Positions 24,569 through 32,540 of a stretch of DNA of 64,000 bases are shown one piece after another (positions within the stretch are counted from its first letter, which is position 1; each line of letters begins with the position of its first letter). The stretch is taken from assembly GCF_947502395.1 (NCBI RefSeq), contig NZ_CANMZM010000001.1, forward strand, positions 620,001 through 684,000. Reading direction: 5' to 3'. Position numbers and translations under genes: made by a program. The stretch comes from an uncultured Erythrobacter sp. Its GTDB lineage: Bacteria > Pseudomonadota > Alphaproteobacteria > Sphingomonadales > Sphingomonadaceae. A model generated the notes under the pieces. That model was not told the DNA's origin. It made no database searches and worked only from the letters and a program-made list of their open reading frames with translations.

Positions 24569-26062
24569 CTATTTCTTCTTAGGACCGCCAAGGCCAGGGA
24601 GCCCGGGTGGAAGTCCACCCATTCCACCTGCGGGGCCACCAAGGCCGGGCATTCCACCGGGCATCCCACCACCGGGTCCACCCATGCCAGGAGGCATGCC
24701 CCCGCCGCCCCCACCAAACATGGCGGCAAGGCTCTTGAGGCCGCCCATTTTCTTCAATTGCTTCATCGCGCGGCCCATCTCCTGATGCATCTTCAGGAGC
24801 TTGTTCACAGTCTGAACGTCCGTGCCTGAGCCCGCGGCAACACGCTTCTTGCGTTTGGCGTTCATCAGGTTGGGATTGGAGCGTTCCTTAGCCGTCATAG
24901 AACCGATGATGGCATCCATATGGACCAGCACTTTGTCGTCCATGTTGGACGCCGCCATCGCCTGCTTGGCCTTTTTCATGCCCGGCATCATGCCAGCGAG
25001 CATGCCAAGGCCACCCATATTCTGCATCTGCTTCAATTGCATACGCAGATCGTTGAGATCGAACTTGCCCTTCTCGAAATTCTCAGCGAGCTTGGCCGCT
25101 TCCTCCTCCTTGATGGTCGCCGCCGCCTTTTCGACGAGGCTGACAACATCGCCCATGCCAAGGATACGATCGGCCACCGATGCCGGGCGGAAGGTCTCGA
25201 TCGCGTCGAGTTTTTCGCCAGTTCCCGCAAACTTGATCGGCTTGCCTGTGACAGCCCGCATAGAAAGCGCAGCACCACCGCGCGCATCGCCGTCCATCCG
25301 GGTCAGCACCACTCCGGTAAGCGGGACTTCGCCGCTAAAGCTCTGCGCGACATTTACCGCGTCTTGGCCAGTGAGCGAGTCGACCACAAGCAAGACTTCG
25401 GTTGGGGCGGAGACTTGGCTCACTGCCTTCATCTCAGCCATCAGGGCTTCATCGACGTGCAGGCGACCGGCGGTATCGAGCAGGAGAACGTCGAAGTTCT
25501 GCAACTTCGCCGATTCCATCGCCCGGCGAGCAATATCGACCGGCTGTTGACCCTCGACAATCGGCAGGGTCGCCACATCCACTTGTTCGCCAAGAACCTT
25601 TAGCTGTTCTTGCGCAGCCGGGCGGTTCACGTCGAGCGAGGCCATCATGGCCTTCTTGCCGTGGCGTTCACGGATGAGCTTGCCGAGCTTGGCCGTGGTG
25701 GTCGTTTTGCCAGATCCCTGAAGACCGACCATCATGATTACAACCGGCGGGGTTGCGTTGAAGTTCAGCTCTTCGCCAACACCGACTTCGTCATCTTCGC
25801 CAGAGAGCATGGAGATCAGCTCATCATGGACGATCTTGATAACTTGTTGGCCCGGAGTGACCGATTTGAGAACGTCTTGGCCAATCGCCTTTTCAGTGAC
25901 CGCATCGATAAACCGACGCGCTACGGGGAGCGCAACATCGGCCTCAAGCAGCGCCACACGCACTTCGCGCATCGCATCGCGCACGTCTTGTTCTTTAAGC
26001 GCGCCGCGGCCTTTGAGCTTGTCAAAGACGCCGCCTAAGCGATCGGACAGATTGTCAAACAT
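24569..26062 (-). CDS. ffh: Signal recognition particle protein Ffh
   Basis: A 497-residue SRP GTPase that delivers nascent inner-membrane proteins with 4.5S RNA. The N domain is MFDNLSDRLGGVFDKLKG. The G domain has GLQGSGKTTTTAKLG (about 113-127), DVNRPAAQEQL, LLDTAGRLHVD and TRMDGDARGGAALS. The methionine-rich M domain (from about 300) binds signal peptides. A distinctive Gly/Met/Pro-rich tail of about 45 residues ends LGGPKKK. A GAGGAG ribosome site lies 8 bases ahead of the ATG. Confidence 0.97.
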   Translation of the reverse strand: MFDNLSDRLGGVFDKLKGRGALKEQDVRDAMREVRVALLEADVALPVARRFIDAVTEKAIGQDVLKSVTPGQQVIKIVHDELISMLSGEDDEVGVGEELNFNATPPVVIMMVGLQGSGKTTTTAKLGKLIRERHGKKAMMASLDVNRPAAQEQLKVLGEQVDVATLPIVEGQQPVDIARRAMESAKLQNFDVLLLDTAGRLHVDEALMAEMKAVSQVSAPTEVLLVVDSLTGQDAVNVAQSFSGEVPLTGVVLTRMDGDARGGAALSMRAVTGKPIKFAGTGEKLDAIETFRPASVADRILGMGDVVSLVEKAAATIKEEEAAKLAENFEKGKFDLNDLRMQLKQMQNMGGLGMLAGMMPGMKKAKQAMAASNMDDKVLVHMDAIIGSMTAKERSNPNLMNAKRKKRVAAGSGTDVQTVNKLLKMHQEMGRAMKQLKKMGGLKSLAAMFGGGGGGMPPGMGGPGGGMPGGMPGLGGPAGGMGGLPPGLPGLGGPKKK

Positions 26063-26067
26063 CGTCT

Positions 26068-26187
26068 TTAACTCCTCTCAAGACTGTTCAGGTCCTGATA
26101 AACGCGAAAAACGCCGGCGGACGAAACCTCGTCGGCCAGCGTGCGGAAATCCTCGACAGATAACCGGCTTTTTAAGTCTAATGCCAT
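26068..26187 (-). CDS. Possible 39-residue leader ORF before ffh
   Basis: A short frame MALDLKSRLSVEDFRTLADE, continuing to a stop 5 bases before the ffh ATG. Its last codons overlap the ffh ribosome site, which is a leader-peptide-like arrangement. It has ordinary amino acid composition and no known motif. It may be chance. Confidence 0.25.
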   Translation of the reverse strand: MALDLKSRLSVEDFRTLADEVSSAGVFRVYQDLNSLERS

Positions 26188-26325
26188 TGGCTTGTATTTT
26201 TCGTCTGGGCGGAGGCGAAAATTTTGGGTTTCGTGACCCCGAACGCAGCGATCATAAGGATCGTGAGCACCGGAAGCGCGAAAACCCGCAATTTGCAGCC
26301 CGCCTAGGCGAAAAAGACAAATCAA

Positions 26326-26401
26326 TGGTGGAGCCTAGCGGGATCGAACCGCTGACCTCAACACTGCCAGTGTTGCGCTCTCCCAGCTGAGCTAAGGCCC
26401 C
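26326..26401 (-). tRNA. tRNA-Ala (anticodon GGC)
   Basis: The minus strand folds as a 76-base cloverleaf. The acceptor GGGGCCT pairs with AGGCTCC (one G-U), the D arm is GCTC/GAGC, the anticodon stem is CAACA/TGTTG with loop CTGGCAG (anticodon GGC), the T arm is AGCGG/CCGCT around TTCGATC, and CCA is encoded. It reads GCC/GCU alanine codons. Confidence 0.97.
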
Positions 26402-26509
26402 ATTCATCGTGTCTCGCAGCCCTACCAAAATAAGGCCGCACCCCCGCATTCGCAAGGGAGCGCTCCATTAAGACCGCCCCTTGCGAAACGCAAGAATTAT
26501 TTAAGGTGC

Positions 26510-26531
26510 GGATCAGCTATCCGGCTGATCC
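26510..26531. terminator. Perfect hairpin downstream of the TIGR02300 gene
   Basis: GGATCAGC and GCTGATCC make an 8 bp perfect stem with a six-base loop, 50 bp beyond the stop at 26581. No strong T run follows, so it may be a weak or factor-aided terminator. A second small hairpin (CTTGCG/CGCAAG) lies at 26480-26494. Confidence 0.4.
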
Positions 26532-26580
26532 TTGGGGCGCGGGCGGCCACGGCTGCGAGCTTCAGCGAGCTCGAACCAAT

Positions 26581-26922
26581 TCAGCTATCGTCGCCCACGC
26601 CGTCGTCGTCTTTGGCAGCAGTCACACCCAGATCATCGTCGCCGCCAAGATCGACGTCGTTATCAGCCGATGCTTCAGCTTCATCGATGTTCTCGATGTC
26701 TTTGAGCTCATCATCTTCCTGATCGGCAAGATCAGTATCCGCTTCTCCCGCTTTTGCCTTTTCAGGATCATCGATTGGAATTGGCTGCTTCGATTTCAGC
26801 ACGGGCTCGGGATACCATTGGTGGCCATTTGGGCTGGTCACTGGGTTATCATTGCCGAGGTCGTAAAAGCGCTCGCCGGTTTGCGGGCATGTGCGCTTGG
26901 TTCCCCATTCGGGTTTAGGCAT
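26581..26922 (-). CDS. TIGR02300 family protein
   Basis: A 113-residue protein. The N-terminus MPKPEWGTKRTCPQTGERFY is the highly conserved TIGR02300 signature, including a single CPxTG-type knuckle and the phrase FYDLGNDNPVTSP. The rest is an acidic, low-complexity tail ending in Asp-rich runs (GGDDDLG, DDGVGDDS). It is typical of alphaproteobacteria and of unknown function. I start at ATG 26922. The frame runs open to 27042 but that part is unlike the family. It is divergent from aroA. Confidence 0.88.
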   Translation of the reverse strand: MPKPEWGTKRTCPQTGERFYDLGNDNPVTSPNGHQWYPEPVLKSKQPIPIDDPEKAKAGEADTDLADQEDDELKDIENIDEAEASADNDVDLGGDDDLGVTAAKDDDGVGDDS

Positions 26923-27075
26923 TGGTGAAGTGTCCTTACTTGTCCTGCGAGTGGCCGCAGGGGTGTTGTGCGCAAATATTCTGGTGGCAGGGAACGGATG
27001 AATCAAGTCATGTCCCCTGCGAAAGCGCGCGCGCCTTGCCATAGCTCCATGGCGCTGTCAAAGACGCGGGCCTCT

Positions 27076-28392
27076 ATGCCTGCACATACATTCAACTCCT
27101 CCGCTCCCTTGACCGGTCGCATTCGCGTGCCGGGAGACAAGTCGATCAGTCACCGCGCCCTGATGTTTGCAGGGCTTGCCGTGGGCGAAAGCCGCATCAC
27201 CGGCCTGCTCGAAGGCGAGGATGTCCTCGCGACCGCTGCTGCGATGCGGCAGCTGGGCGCGCAGATTGAGCGTCTGGATGATGGCACATGGGTCGTGCAC
27301 GGCGTTGGCCTTGGGAGCTTGGTTGAGCCTGCCCAAGCGCTCGATATGGGAAATTCGGGTACGTCGACCCGGTTGATGATGGGACTTCTGGCCAGTCACC
27401 AGCTGAAAGCCACCTTCGTGGGTGACGCCAGCCTCTCCGGTCGCCCTATGAACCGAGTGATCACCCCGCTCAGCCAAATGGGCGCGAGTTTTGAGGCCTC
27501 GTCTGTGGGCACCCTGCCCTTGATGCTTCATGGGGCCTTTCCAGCGGTGCCCATCACTTACCGCCTTCCAGTTGCGAGCGCTCAGGTAAAAAGCGCAGTG
27601 CTGTTGGCAGGACTCAACACCCCCGGAATCACCCGTGTGATTGAGCCAGTTGCAACACGTGACCACACGGAGCGGATGCTGACCGGGTTCGGGGCAAAAC
27701 TTGAGGTAGGTGAAGAGAATGGCGAACGCGTCATCTCCATCCATGGCGAGGCTGACCTCAAGCCCATGGACGTAGTGGTCCCTGGAGACCCCTCCTCCGC
27801 CGCCTTCTTCCTGGTTGCCGCCAGCATTGTTCCCGGCAGCGACCTCTTGATCGAAAACGTTGGCCTCAACCCAACCCGCGCGGGGATCCTGACGGTGCTC
27901 AAACAAATGGGCGCCGAAATAGACGAGCTTGATCCGCGTGAGGTCGGCGGAGAACCAGTTGCGGATTTAAGGGTTCGTCACGCACCGCTTTCCGGGATCG
28001 ACGTTGACCCAGCGATTGTGCCCAGCATGGTCGATGAGTTCCCCGTGCTCTTTGTCGCCGCTGCCTTTGCGGACGGGACCACAAAATGCTCCGGGCTCGA
28101 AGAACTGCGCGTCAAGGAAAGCGACCGCATCTCTGTCATGGCCGCAGCGCTAACCGCAGCCGGAGCCAGCGTCGAAGAGCAAGAGGATGGCCTCACCATC
28201 CATGGCACCGGGGGAGAGCCATTGCGCGGCACCTCGAACTCCCGCGTCAAAACCCACCTCGACCACCGTATCGCGATGAGCATGGCTATCGCCGGCCTCG
28301 CCAGCAAAGACGGCGTAGACATCGACGATACAGCACCAATATCGACCAGTTTTCCAACATTCATTGATTTGTTGGACGGAGCGGCGAGATGA
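27076..28392 (+). CDS. aroA: 3-phosphoshikimate 1-carboxyvinyltransferase (EPSP synthase, class II-like)
   Basis: A 438-residue shikimate-pathway enzyme. It has RVPGDKSISHRALM (the PEP/shikimate Lys), GDASLSGRPM, PVASAQVKSAVLLAGLN, PGDPSSAAFFLVAA, LEELRVKESDR and THLDHRIAMS. The sequence is strikingly like Agrobacterium CP4 class II EPSPS, but its loop is GNSGTSTRL where CP4 has GNAATGCRL, so Gly occupies the position of the CP4 Ala tied to glyphosate tolerance. The start is uncertain. MPAHTF at 27076 fits the family, but in-frame ATGs at 26998 and 27049 exist. It overlaps the next gene by 4 bp. Confidence 0.95.
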   Translation: MPAHTFNSSAPLTGRIRVPGDKSISHRALMFAGLAVGESRITGLLEGEDVLATAAAMRQLGAQIERLDDGTWVVHGVGLGSLVEPAQALDMGNSGTSTRLMMGLLASHQLKATFVGDASLSGRPMNRVITPLSQMGASFEASSVGTLPLMLHGAFPAVPITYRLPVASAQVKSAVLLAGLNTPGITRVIEPVATRDHTERMLTGFGAKLEVGEENGERVISIHGEADLKPMDVVVPGDPSSAAFFLVAASIVPGSDLLIENVGLNPTRAGILTVLKQMGAEIDELDPREVGGEPVADLRVRHAPLSGIDVDPAIVPSMVDEFPVLFVAAAFADGTTKCSGLEELRVKESDRISVMAAALTAAGASVEEQEDGLTIHGTGGEPLRGTSNSRVKTHLDHRIAMSMAIAGLASKDGVDIDDTAPISTSFPTFIDLLDGAAR

Positions 28393-28661
28393 CCACTCCG
28401 CTCGATATATATTCCCTGATCGGCTTCGTCGGCACCGCGTGCATCATCGCGGCCTATGCCTATCTGACGTGGGTTGATGAGCCCAACCCCTTTATCCTTC
28501 ACGGCACCAACCTTACCGGAGCAGCCCTGCTCACAATCAGCCTGCTCGTGCACACCAATTGGCCAAGCCTCGTGCTCGAAGGGTTCTGGGCGGCGATTGC
28601 GGTGTTCGGGATCGCGAAAGCCTTGCGAGGAAGAACGAGAATAGACACAAAGGTGCAATGA
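28389..28661 (+). CDS. CBU_0592-like small membrane protein
   Basis: A 90-residue protein with three hydrophobic helices (residues 8-26, 38-55 and 62-78). The pattern YSLIGFVGTACIIAAYAYL and NLTGAALLTISLL fits the CBU_0592 family of unknown function. It overlaps aroA (4 bp, ATGA) and the next small gene (4 bp), so it belongs to an aroA-cmk-rpsA operon. Confidence 0.78.
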   Translation: MTTPLDIYSLIGFVGTACIIAAYAYLTWVDEPNPFILHGTNLTGAALLTISLLVHTNWPSLVLEGFWAAIAVFGIAKALRGRTRIDTKVQ

Positions 28662-28900
28662 TCCGCACGATCTTGAGCCTTGGCAGAACCCCTCTAATCC
28701 GTCGCATCATTGCTGCTCTAATCCTTCTCTCGACTGCAATCGGTGTTTCGCTCTTTCGCAACAATGGCGCAGTGCTCGCAATTGACTTGGGTTCCAGCAT
28801 CTTGGTCGCTATTGCCGCGTTCGGGCTGCTCCACCTTCGTTGGCGCAAGCAGGAAGCGCGCGGGCGTGAGCGTCAGAAAATCAAGGACACCTTTTTATGA
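28658..28900 (+). CDS. Small membrane protein between aroA and cmk
   Basis: An 80-residue protein with two hydrophobic helices (residues 13-30 and 36-56) and a very basic C-terminus (RWRKQEARGRERQKIKD). I take ATG 28658, which overlaps the previous stop. The open frame extends further upstream out of phase with family context. Overlap of 4 bp with cmk suggests coupling. The function is unknown. Confidence 0.65.
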   Translation: MIRTILSLGRTPLIRRIIAALILLSTAIGVSLFRNNGAVLAIDLGSSILVAIAAFGLLHLRWRKQEARGRERQKIKDTFL

Positions 28901-29535
28901 TCATCGCTGTCGACGGTCCCACAGCCTCAGGCAAAGGCACAATCGCCAAGCGTTTGGCAGCACATTTGGACGTGCCGTGCCTTGATACTGGGCTCCTTTA
29001 TCGCGCTGTTGGTCGGCAAGTGGCGATCAATGATGGTGATCCCGACAGCTCAGACGATGCAGTTGCAGCCTGCGATTTCCCTGACGCTCTTCTAGAGGAT
29101 GACATTCTGCGCACCGAAGAGGTGGGCGGTCTTGCAAGCCGAGTCTCGGTGCACCCAGAGGTCCGCAAGGCCTTGTTCAAACGCCAACGCGCCTTTGCCG
29201 AGCAACCCGGCGGCGCGGTGCTCGACGGGCGTGATATCGGGACGGTTATTGCTCCCGATGCCGATGTGAAGCTGTTCATCACTGCGAGCGTTCAGTCGCG
29301 GGCAAAGCGGCGCTGGCTTGAGATGATCGAGAAAAAACTTGAACATGAGGAGGAAATCCCGCGGTTCGAGATCGAAAAAGATGTGGTCGCCAGAGATGCC
29401 CGCGATATCAATCGCAAGGATGCGCCTTTGAAGGCTGCTCCCGATGCATTGGTGATCGACACAACTGCCTTCGACCGCGAGCAAGCCTTTGAAACCGTGT
29501 TGGAAGCGGTGAAGCAGGCGCTCGAAGGGCGTTAG
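28897..29535 (+). CDS. cmk: Cytidylate kinase
   Basis: A 212-residue CMP/dCMP kinase. P-loop DGPTASGKGTIAKRLA (5-20), CMP-binding LDTGLLYRAVGR, and LDGRDIGTVIAPDADVKLFI are canonical, followed by RARDxxR-like RDARDINRKDAPLK near the C-terminus. It sits between aroA and rpsA, a conserved order in proteobacteria. Confidence 0.97.
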   Translation: MIIAVDGPTASGKGTIAKRLAAHLDVPCLDTGLLYRAVGRQVAINDGDPDSSDDAVAACDFPDALLEDDILRTEEVGGLASRVSVHPEVRKALFKRQRAFAEQPGGAVLDGRDIGTVIAPDADVKLFITASVQSRAKRRWLEMIEKKLEHEEEIPRFEIEKDVVARDARDINRKDAPLKAAPDALVIDTTAFDREQAFETVLEAVKQALEGR

Positions 29536-29957
29536 AGCTTTCCTACTGGGCTTGAGGTGACGCATGATCGCGCGATCATGGACAAGGCTCCTATTTACCC
29601 GGAAGGCGAGGAACAGCTGAAAGTTGACACCCAATTCGCGCAACTTTGCCACAATCGCTTGAATCTAAAGAGTTAAGGCGCCCGGCTGATTTCATCCAAG
29701 ACACGCGGTTCAGTGTGTCAAACCGGCAGTCCTCCCCCTCGCAAATCGCTTGCATTCCTCATCCTTTGCCGGTAAGCGCGCGCCCGTTCCGAACATCTTT
29801 TTTTGGTGGAAAGAACCTGTGCGGTATGCATCCGGCTCCGCGCAGATGTCGGCCTCTTGCCCGCAAGGCCAGCGCAATGGTGCGTCAGGCGGCGGTAAAG
29901 ACCTCCGGAAAAACCGGTGGCCGGTAGCAAACACAATCGAAGGATTAGCCAAAACCT
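29536..29957 (+). promoter_or_regulatory. 422 bp leader region of rpsA with palindrome and promoter-like box
   Basis: No convincing gene is present. Seen here are a perfect 18-base palindrome CATGATCGCGCGATCATG at 29563-29580, and TTGACA at 29624-29629 followed about 18-20 bases later by CCACAAT, a possible housekeeping promoter. Next come a T-rich patch near 29800 and a CCGGAAAAACCGG hairpin near 29908. AAGGA stands ahead of the rpsA ATG. A long untranslated leader would fit autoregulation by S1, which is known in enterobacteria but not shown for this sequence. Confidence 0.4.
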
Positions 29958-31667
29958 ATGGCAACCTCACCTAACCCAACGCGCGACGATTTCGAAGCGC
30001 TCCTTAACGAACAACTCGGCGGTGCCGGCGAAGAGGGCTTTGAAGGCCGCGTCGTCATGGGCACGATCACTGCAATCGAGGCAGGTCACGCCGTAATCGA
30101 CGTAGGTCTCAAAAGCGAAGGCCGCGTCAATCTCAAAGAATTTGCACGCGGTGACGATGACCACGGCCTCGAAGTAGGCGGTGAAGTCGAAGTTTACGTT
30201 GACCGCGTAGAGAACGCTGACGGCGAAGCCATGCTCAGCCGCGACCGCGCCCGCCGCGAAGCAGCTTGGGACAAGCTCGAAAACGAGTTTGGCGAAGGTA
30301 AGCGTGTCGAAGGCCGTATCTTTGGCCGCGTCAAAGGCGGCTTCACAGTCGACCTCGACGGCGCTGTTGCGTTCCTTCCTGGCTCACAAGTCGACATCCG
30401 CCCTGTGCGCGACGTCACTCCGCTTATGGAAGTGCCTCAACCGTTCCAAATCCTCAAAATGGACCGTCGGCGTGGCAACATCGTTGTTTCGCGCCGTGCT
30501 GTGCTTGAAGAGACCCGCGCCGAACAGCGCAGCGAGCTTATCAACGATCTGGCTGAAGGCCAGGTCATCGAAGGCGTGGTCAAGAACATCACCGATTACG
30601 GTGCATTCGTTGACCTTGGCGGCATCGACGGCCTCCTGCACGTCACCGACATGAGCTACAAGCGCGTCAACCACCCAAGCGAAGTGATCGCCATCGGCGA
30701 CACCGTGAAGGTTCAGATTGTACGTATCAATGCCGACACTCAGCGTATCAGCCTTGGTATGAAGCAGCTCGAAAGCGATCCATGGGATGGCGTTGCAGCC
30801 AAGTACCCAATCGGCATGAAGCTGTCTGGCCACGTCACCAACATCACCGAATATGGTGCTTTTGTTGAGCTCGAAGCCGGTATCGAAGGTCTTGTCCACG
30901 TCTCTGAAATGAGCTGGACCAAGAAGAACGTGCACCCGGGCAAGATTGTCAGCACTTCTCAGGAAGTCGATGTGATGATCCTCGAAGTCGACAGCGACAA
31001 GCGTCGTATCTCGCTTGGCCTTAAGCAAGCCCAGCGCAACCCTTGGGAAGAGTTCGCCGAGAAGCACCCGATCGGCAGCGAAGTTGCTGGCGAAGTCAAG
31101 AACGCCACCGAGTTTGGCCTGTTCATCGGTCTCGATGGCGACGTCGACGGCATGGTCCACATGTCAGATATCGCATGGGGCATCTCGGGCGAAGATGCAC
31201 TGGCGCTTCACCGCAAGGGCGAAGAAGTCAAAGCTGTCGTTCTCGACGTTGACGTTGAGAAAGAACGCATCAGCCTTGGTATGAAGCAGCTTGAAAAAGG
31301 CGCACCGACCGAAGCAGGCGCTGCAGCAGCTGGTTCGCTTCGCAAGGGCCAAACCGTCACAGTCAGCGTTCTCGAAGTTCGCGATGGCGGCCTCGAGGTG
31401 CAAGTGGGCGACGATGGCGCAACCGGCTTCATCAAGCGCAGCGACCTTGGTCGTGACCGTGACGAGCAACGTCCGGACCGCTTCCAGGTTGGCAGCAAGG
31501 TAGACGCGATGGTCACCGGATTTGACCGTTCCAAGAAGCCAAACTTCTCGATCAAGGCACGTCAAATCGCCGAAGAGAAAGAAGCAGTGCAACAGTTCGG
31601 TTCATCCGACTCAGGTGCATCGCTTGGCGACATCCTTGGCGAAGCGCTCAAGGGCAAAGACGACTAA
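29958..31667 (+). CDS. rpsA: 30S ribosomal protein S1
   Basis: A 569-residue protein of six tandem S1 RNA-binding domains. Repeats include GRVNLKEFA, GAVAFLPGSQVD, VKNITDYGAFVDLGGIDGLL, VTNITEYGAFVELEAGIEGL, VKNATEFGLFIGLDGDVDGM and a divergent last copy with GGLEVQVGDDGATGFI. The conserved spacer phrases RISLGMKQLESDPW and RISLGLKQAQRNPW separate them. S1 brings mRNA to the 30S subunit. A strong terminator follows 24 bp after the stop. Confidence 0.98.
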   Translation: MATSPNPTRDDFEALLNEQLGGAGEEGFEGRVVMGTITAIEAGHAVIDVGLKSEGRVNLKEFARGDDDHGLEVGGEVEVYVDRVENADGEAMLSRDRARREAAWDKLENEFGEGKRVEGRIFGRVKGGFTVDLDGAVAFLPGSQVDIRPVRDVTPLMEVPQPFQILKMDRRRGNIVVSRRAVLEETRAEQRSELINDLAEGQVIEGVVKNITDYGAFVDLGGIDGLLHVTDMSYKRVNHPSEVIAIGDTVKVQIVRINADTQRISLGMKQLESDPWDGVAAKYPIGMKLSGHVTNITEYGAFVELEAGIEGLVHVSEMSWTKKNVHPGKIVSTSQEVDVMILEVDSDKRRISLGLKQAQRNPWEEFAEKHPIGSEVAGEVKNATEFGLFIGLDGDVDGMVHMSDIAWGISGEDALALHRKGEEVKAVVLDVDVEKERISLGMKQLEKGAPTEAGAAAAGSLRKGQTVTVSVLEVRDGGLEVQVGDDGATGFIKRSDLGRDRDEQRPDRFQVGSKVDAMVTGFDRSKKPNFSIKARQIAEEKEAVQQFGSSDSGASLGDILGEALKGKDD

Positions 31668-31690
31668 GTCGTACGTCTCACTGGCAAATC

Positions 31691-31729
31691 AGGAAGGCCC
31701 GCTTGCAGCGATGCAGGCGGGCCTTTCCT
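31691..31729 (+). terminator. Intrinsic terminator after rpsA
   Basis: AAGGCCCGC and GCGGGCCTT form the stem around a loop with its own TGCA pairing, followed by TTCCT. It is shorter in T run than ideal but strongly paired. Confidence 0.82.
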
Positions 31730-31779
31730 ATTCTAGGTTGCACGATTAGAATGCGGCCTGAGAGAAGGATCCCCAAACC

Positions 31780-32535
31780 ATGCTTCACGTCCATCAATTC
31801 CCCTGCCTTTCCGACAATTACGGTTTTTTGCTGCACAATTCGGTCACCGATGAAACGGCAGCAATTGATACGCCCGATGCGAAAGAATACCTCGCACAGG
31901 CCAAGGCTAAGGGCTGGAAGATCACGCATATCTGGAACACCCATTGGCATCCCGATCATGCGGGAGGAAATGTCGAAATTGTTGAGGCCACTGGTGCGCG
32001 GGTTCTTGCCCCTAAGGAGGTGGAGAAGCTCTCCCCCATCGACCGCGTGGTCAAGCATGGCGACATGGTGAATCTTGGCGAACACCGCGCGGAAGTGATC
32101 GACGTATCTGGCCACACTAATGGCCATATTGCGTTCCATGTTGTCGAAGATGGCATCGCATTCGTCGGTGACAGCGTTTTTGCGCTTGGCTGCGGTCGAA
32201 TGTTTGAAGGCGAGCCTGAGCAATTCTGGCGGAGCCTTGAGAGGATCAAGCGGCTATCGACCGCCACCGTCCTTTATTGTGCGCACGAATATACGCAGGC
32301 CAATGCGAAGTTTGCGCTCCATGCCGATCCTGACAACACCGAGCTTCAGGAATACGTCGCCGAGATCGATGCAAAACGCGAGCGCGGCGAATGGACCGTG
32401 CCTACGGTCCTCAAACGCGAGCTTGCCACCAATCCGTTCTTGCGGGCTGATAATCCGGCGATGCAAGCGCGCTGGGGCGGCAATGCGCCGCACGAGACCT
32501 TTGCAGCGCTGAGAGCGGCCAAGGACAACTACTGA
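31780..32535 (+). CDS. gloB: Hydroxyacylglutathione hydrolase (glyoxalase II)
   Basis: A 251-residue metallo-beta-lactamase-fold enzyme that hydrolyses S-lactoylglutathione in methylglyoxal detoxification. The binuclear metal motif NTHWHPDHAGG is at about 47-57, with DVSGHTNGHIAF, VGDSVFALGCGRMFEG (about 129-144), YCAHEYT, and the C-terminal family segment TNPFLRADNP. The length fits GloB. It lies 5 bp before a quinone oxidoreductase gene. Confidence 0.95.
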   Translation: MLHVHQFPCLSDNYGFLLHNSVTDETAAIDTPDAKEYLAQAKAKGWKITHIWNTHWHPDHAGGNVEIVEATGARVLAPKEVEKLSPIDRVVKHGDMVNLGEHRAEVIDVSGHTNGHIAFHVVEDGIAFVGDSVFALGCGRMFEGEPEQFWRSLERIKRLSTATVLYCAHEYTQANAKFALHADPDNTELQEYVAEIDAKRERGEWTVPTVLKRELATNPFLRADNPAMQARWGGNAPHETFAALRAAKDNY

Positions 32536-32540
32536 GCGCC

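Noticed and set aside
27058..27906. 282-codon open frame antisense to aroA
   Set aside because: Composition is unlike a protein (His/Gln/Arg-rich runs) and aroA is unambiguous over it.
29646..29927. 93-codon frame in the rpsA leader
   Set aside because: No ribosome site, odd composition, and it covers the promoter-like and hairpin elements of the leader.
30384..31160. 258-codon open frame antisense to rpsA
   Set aside because: It is a shadow of the S1 repeats, with no ribosome site or family match. The S1 frame on the plus strand is certain.
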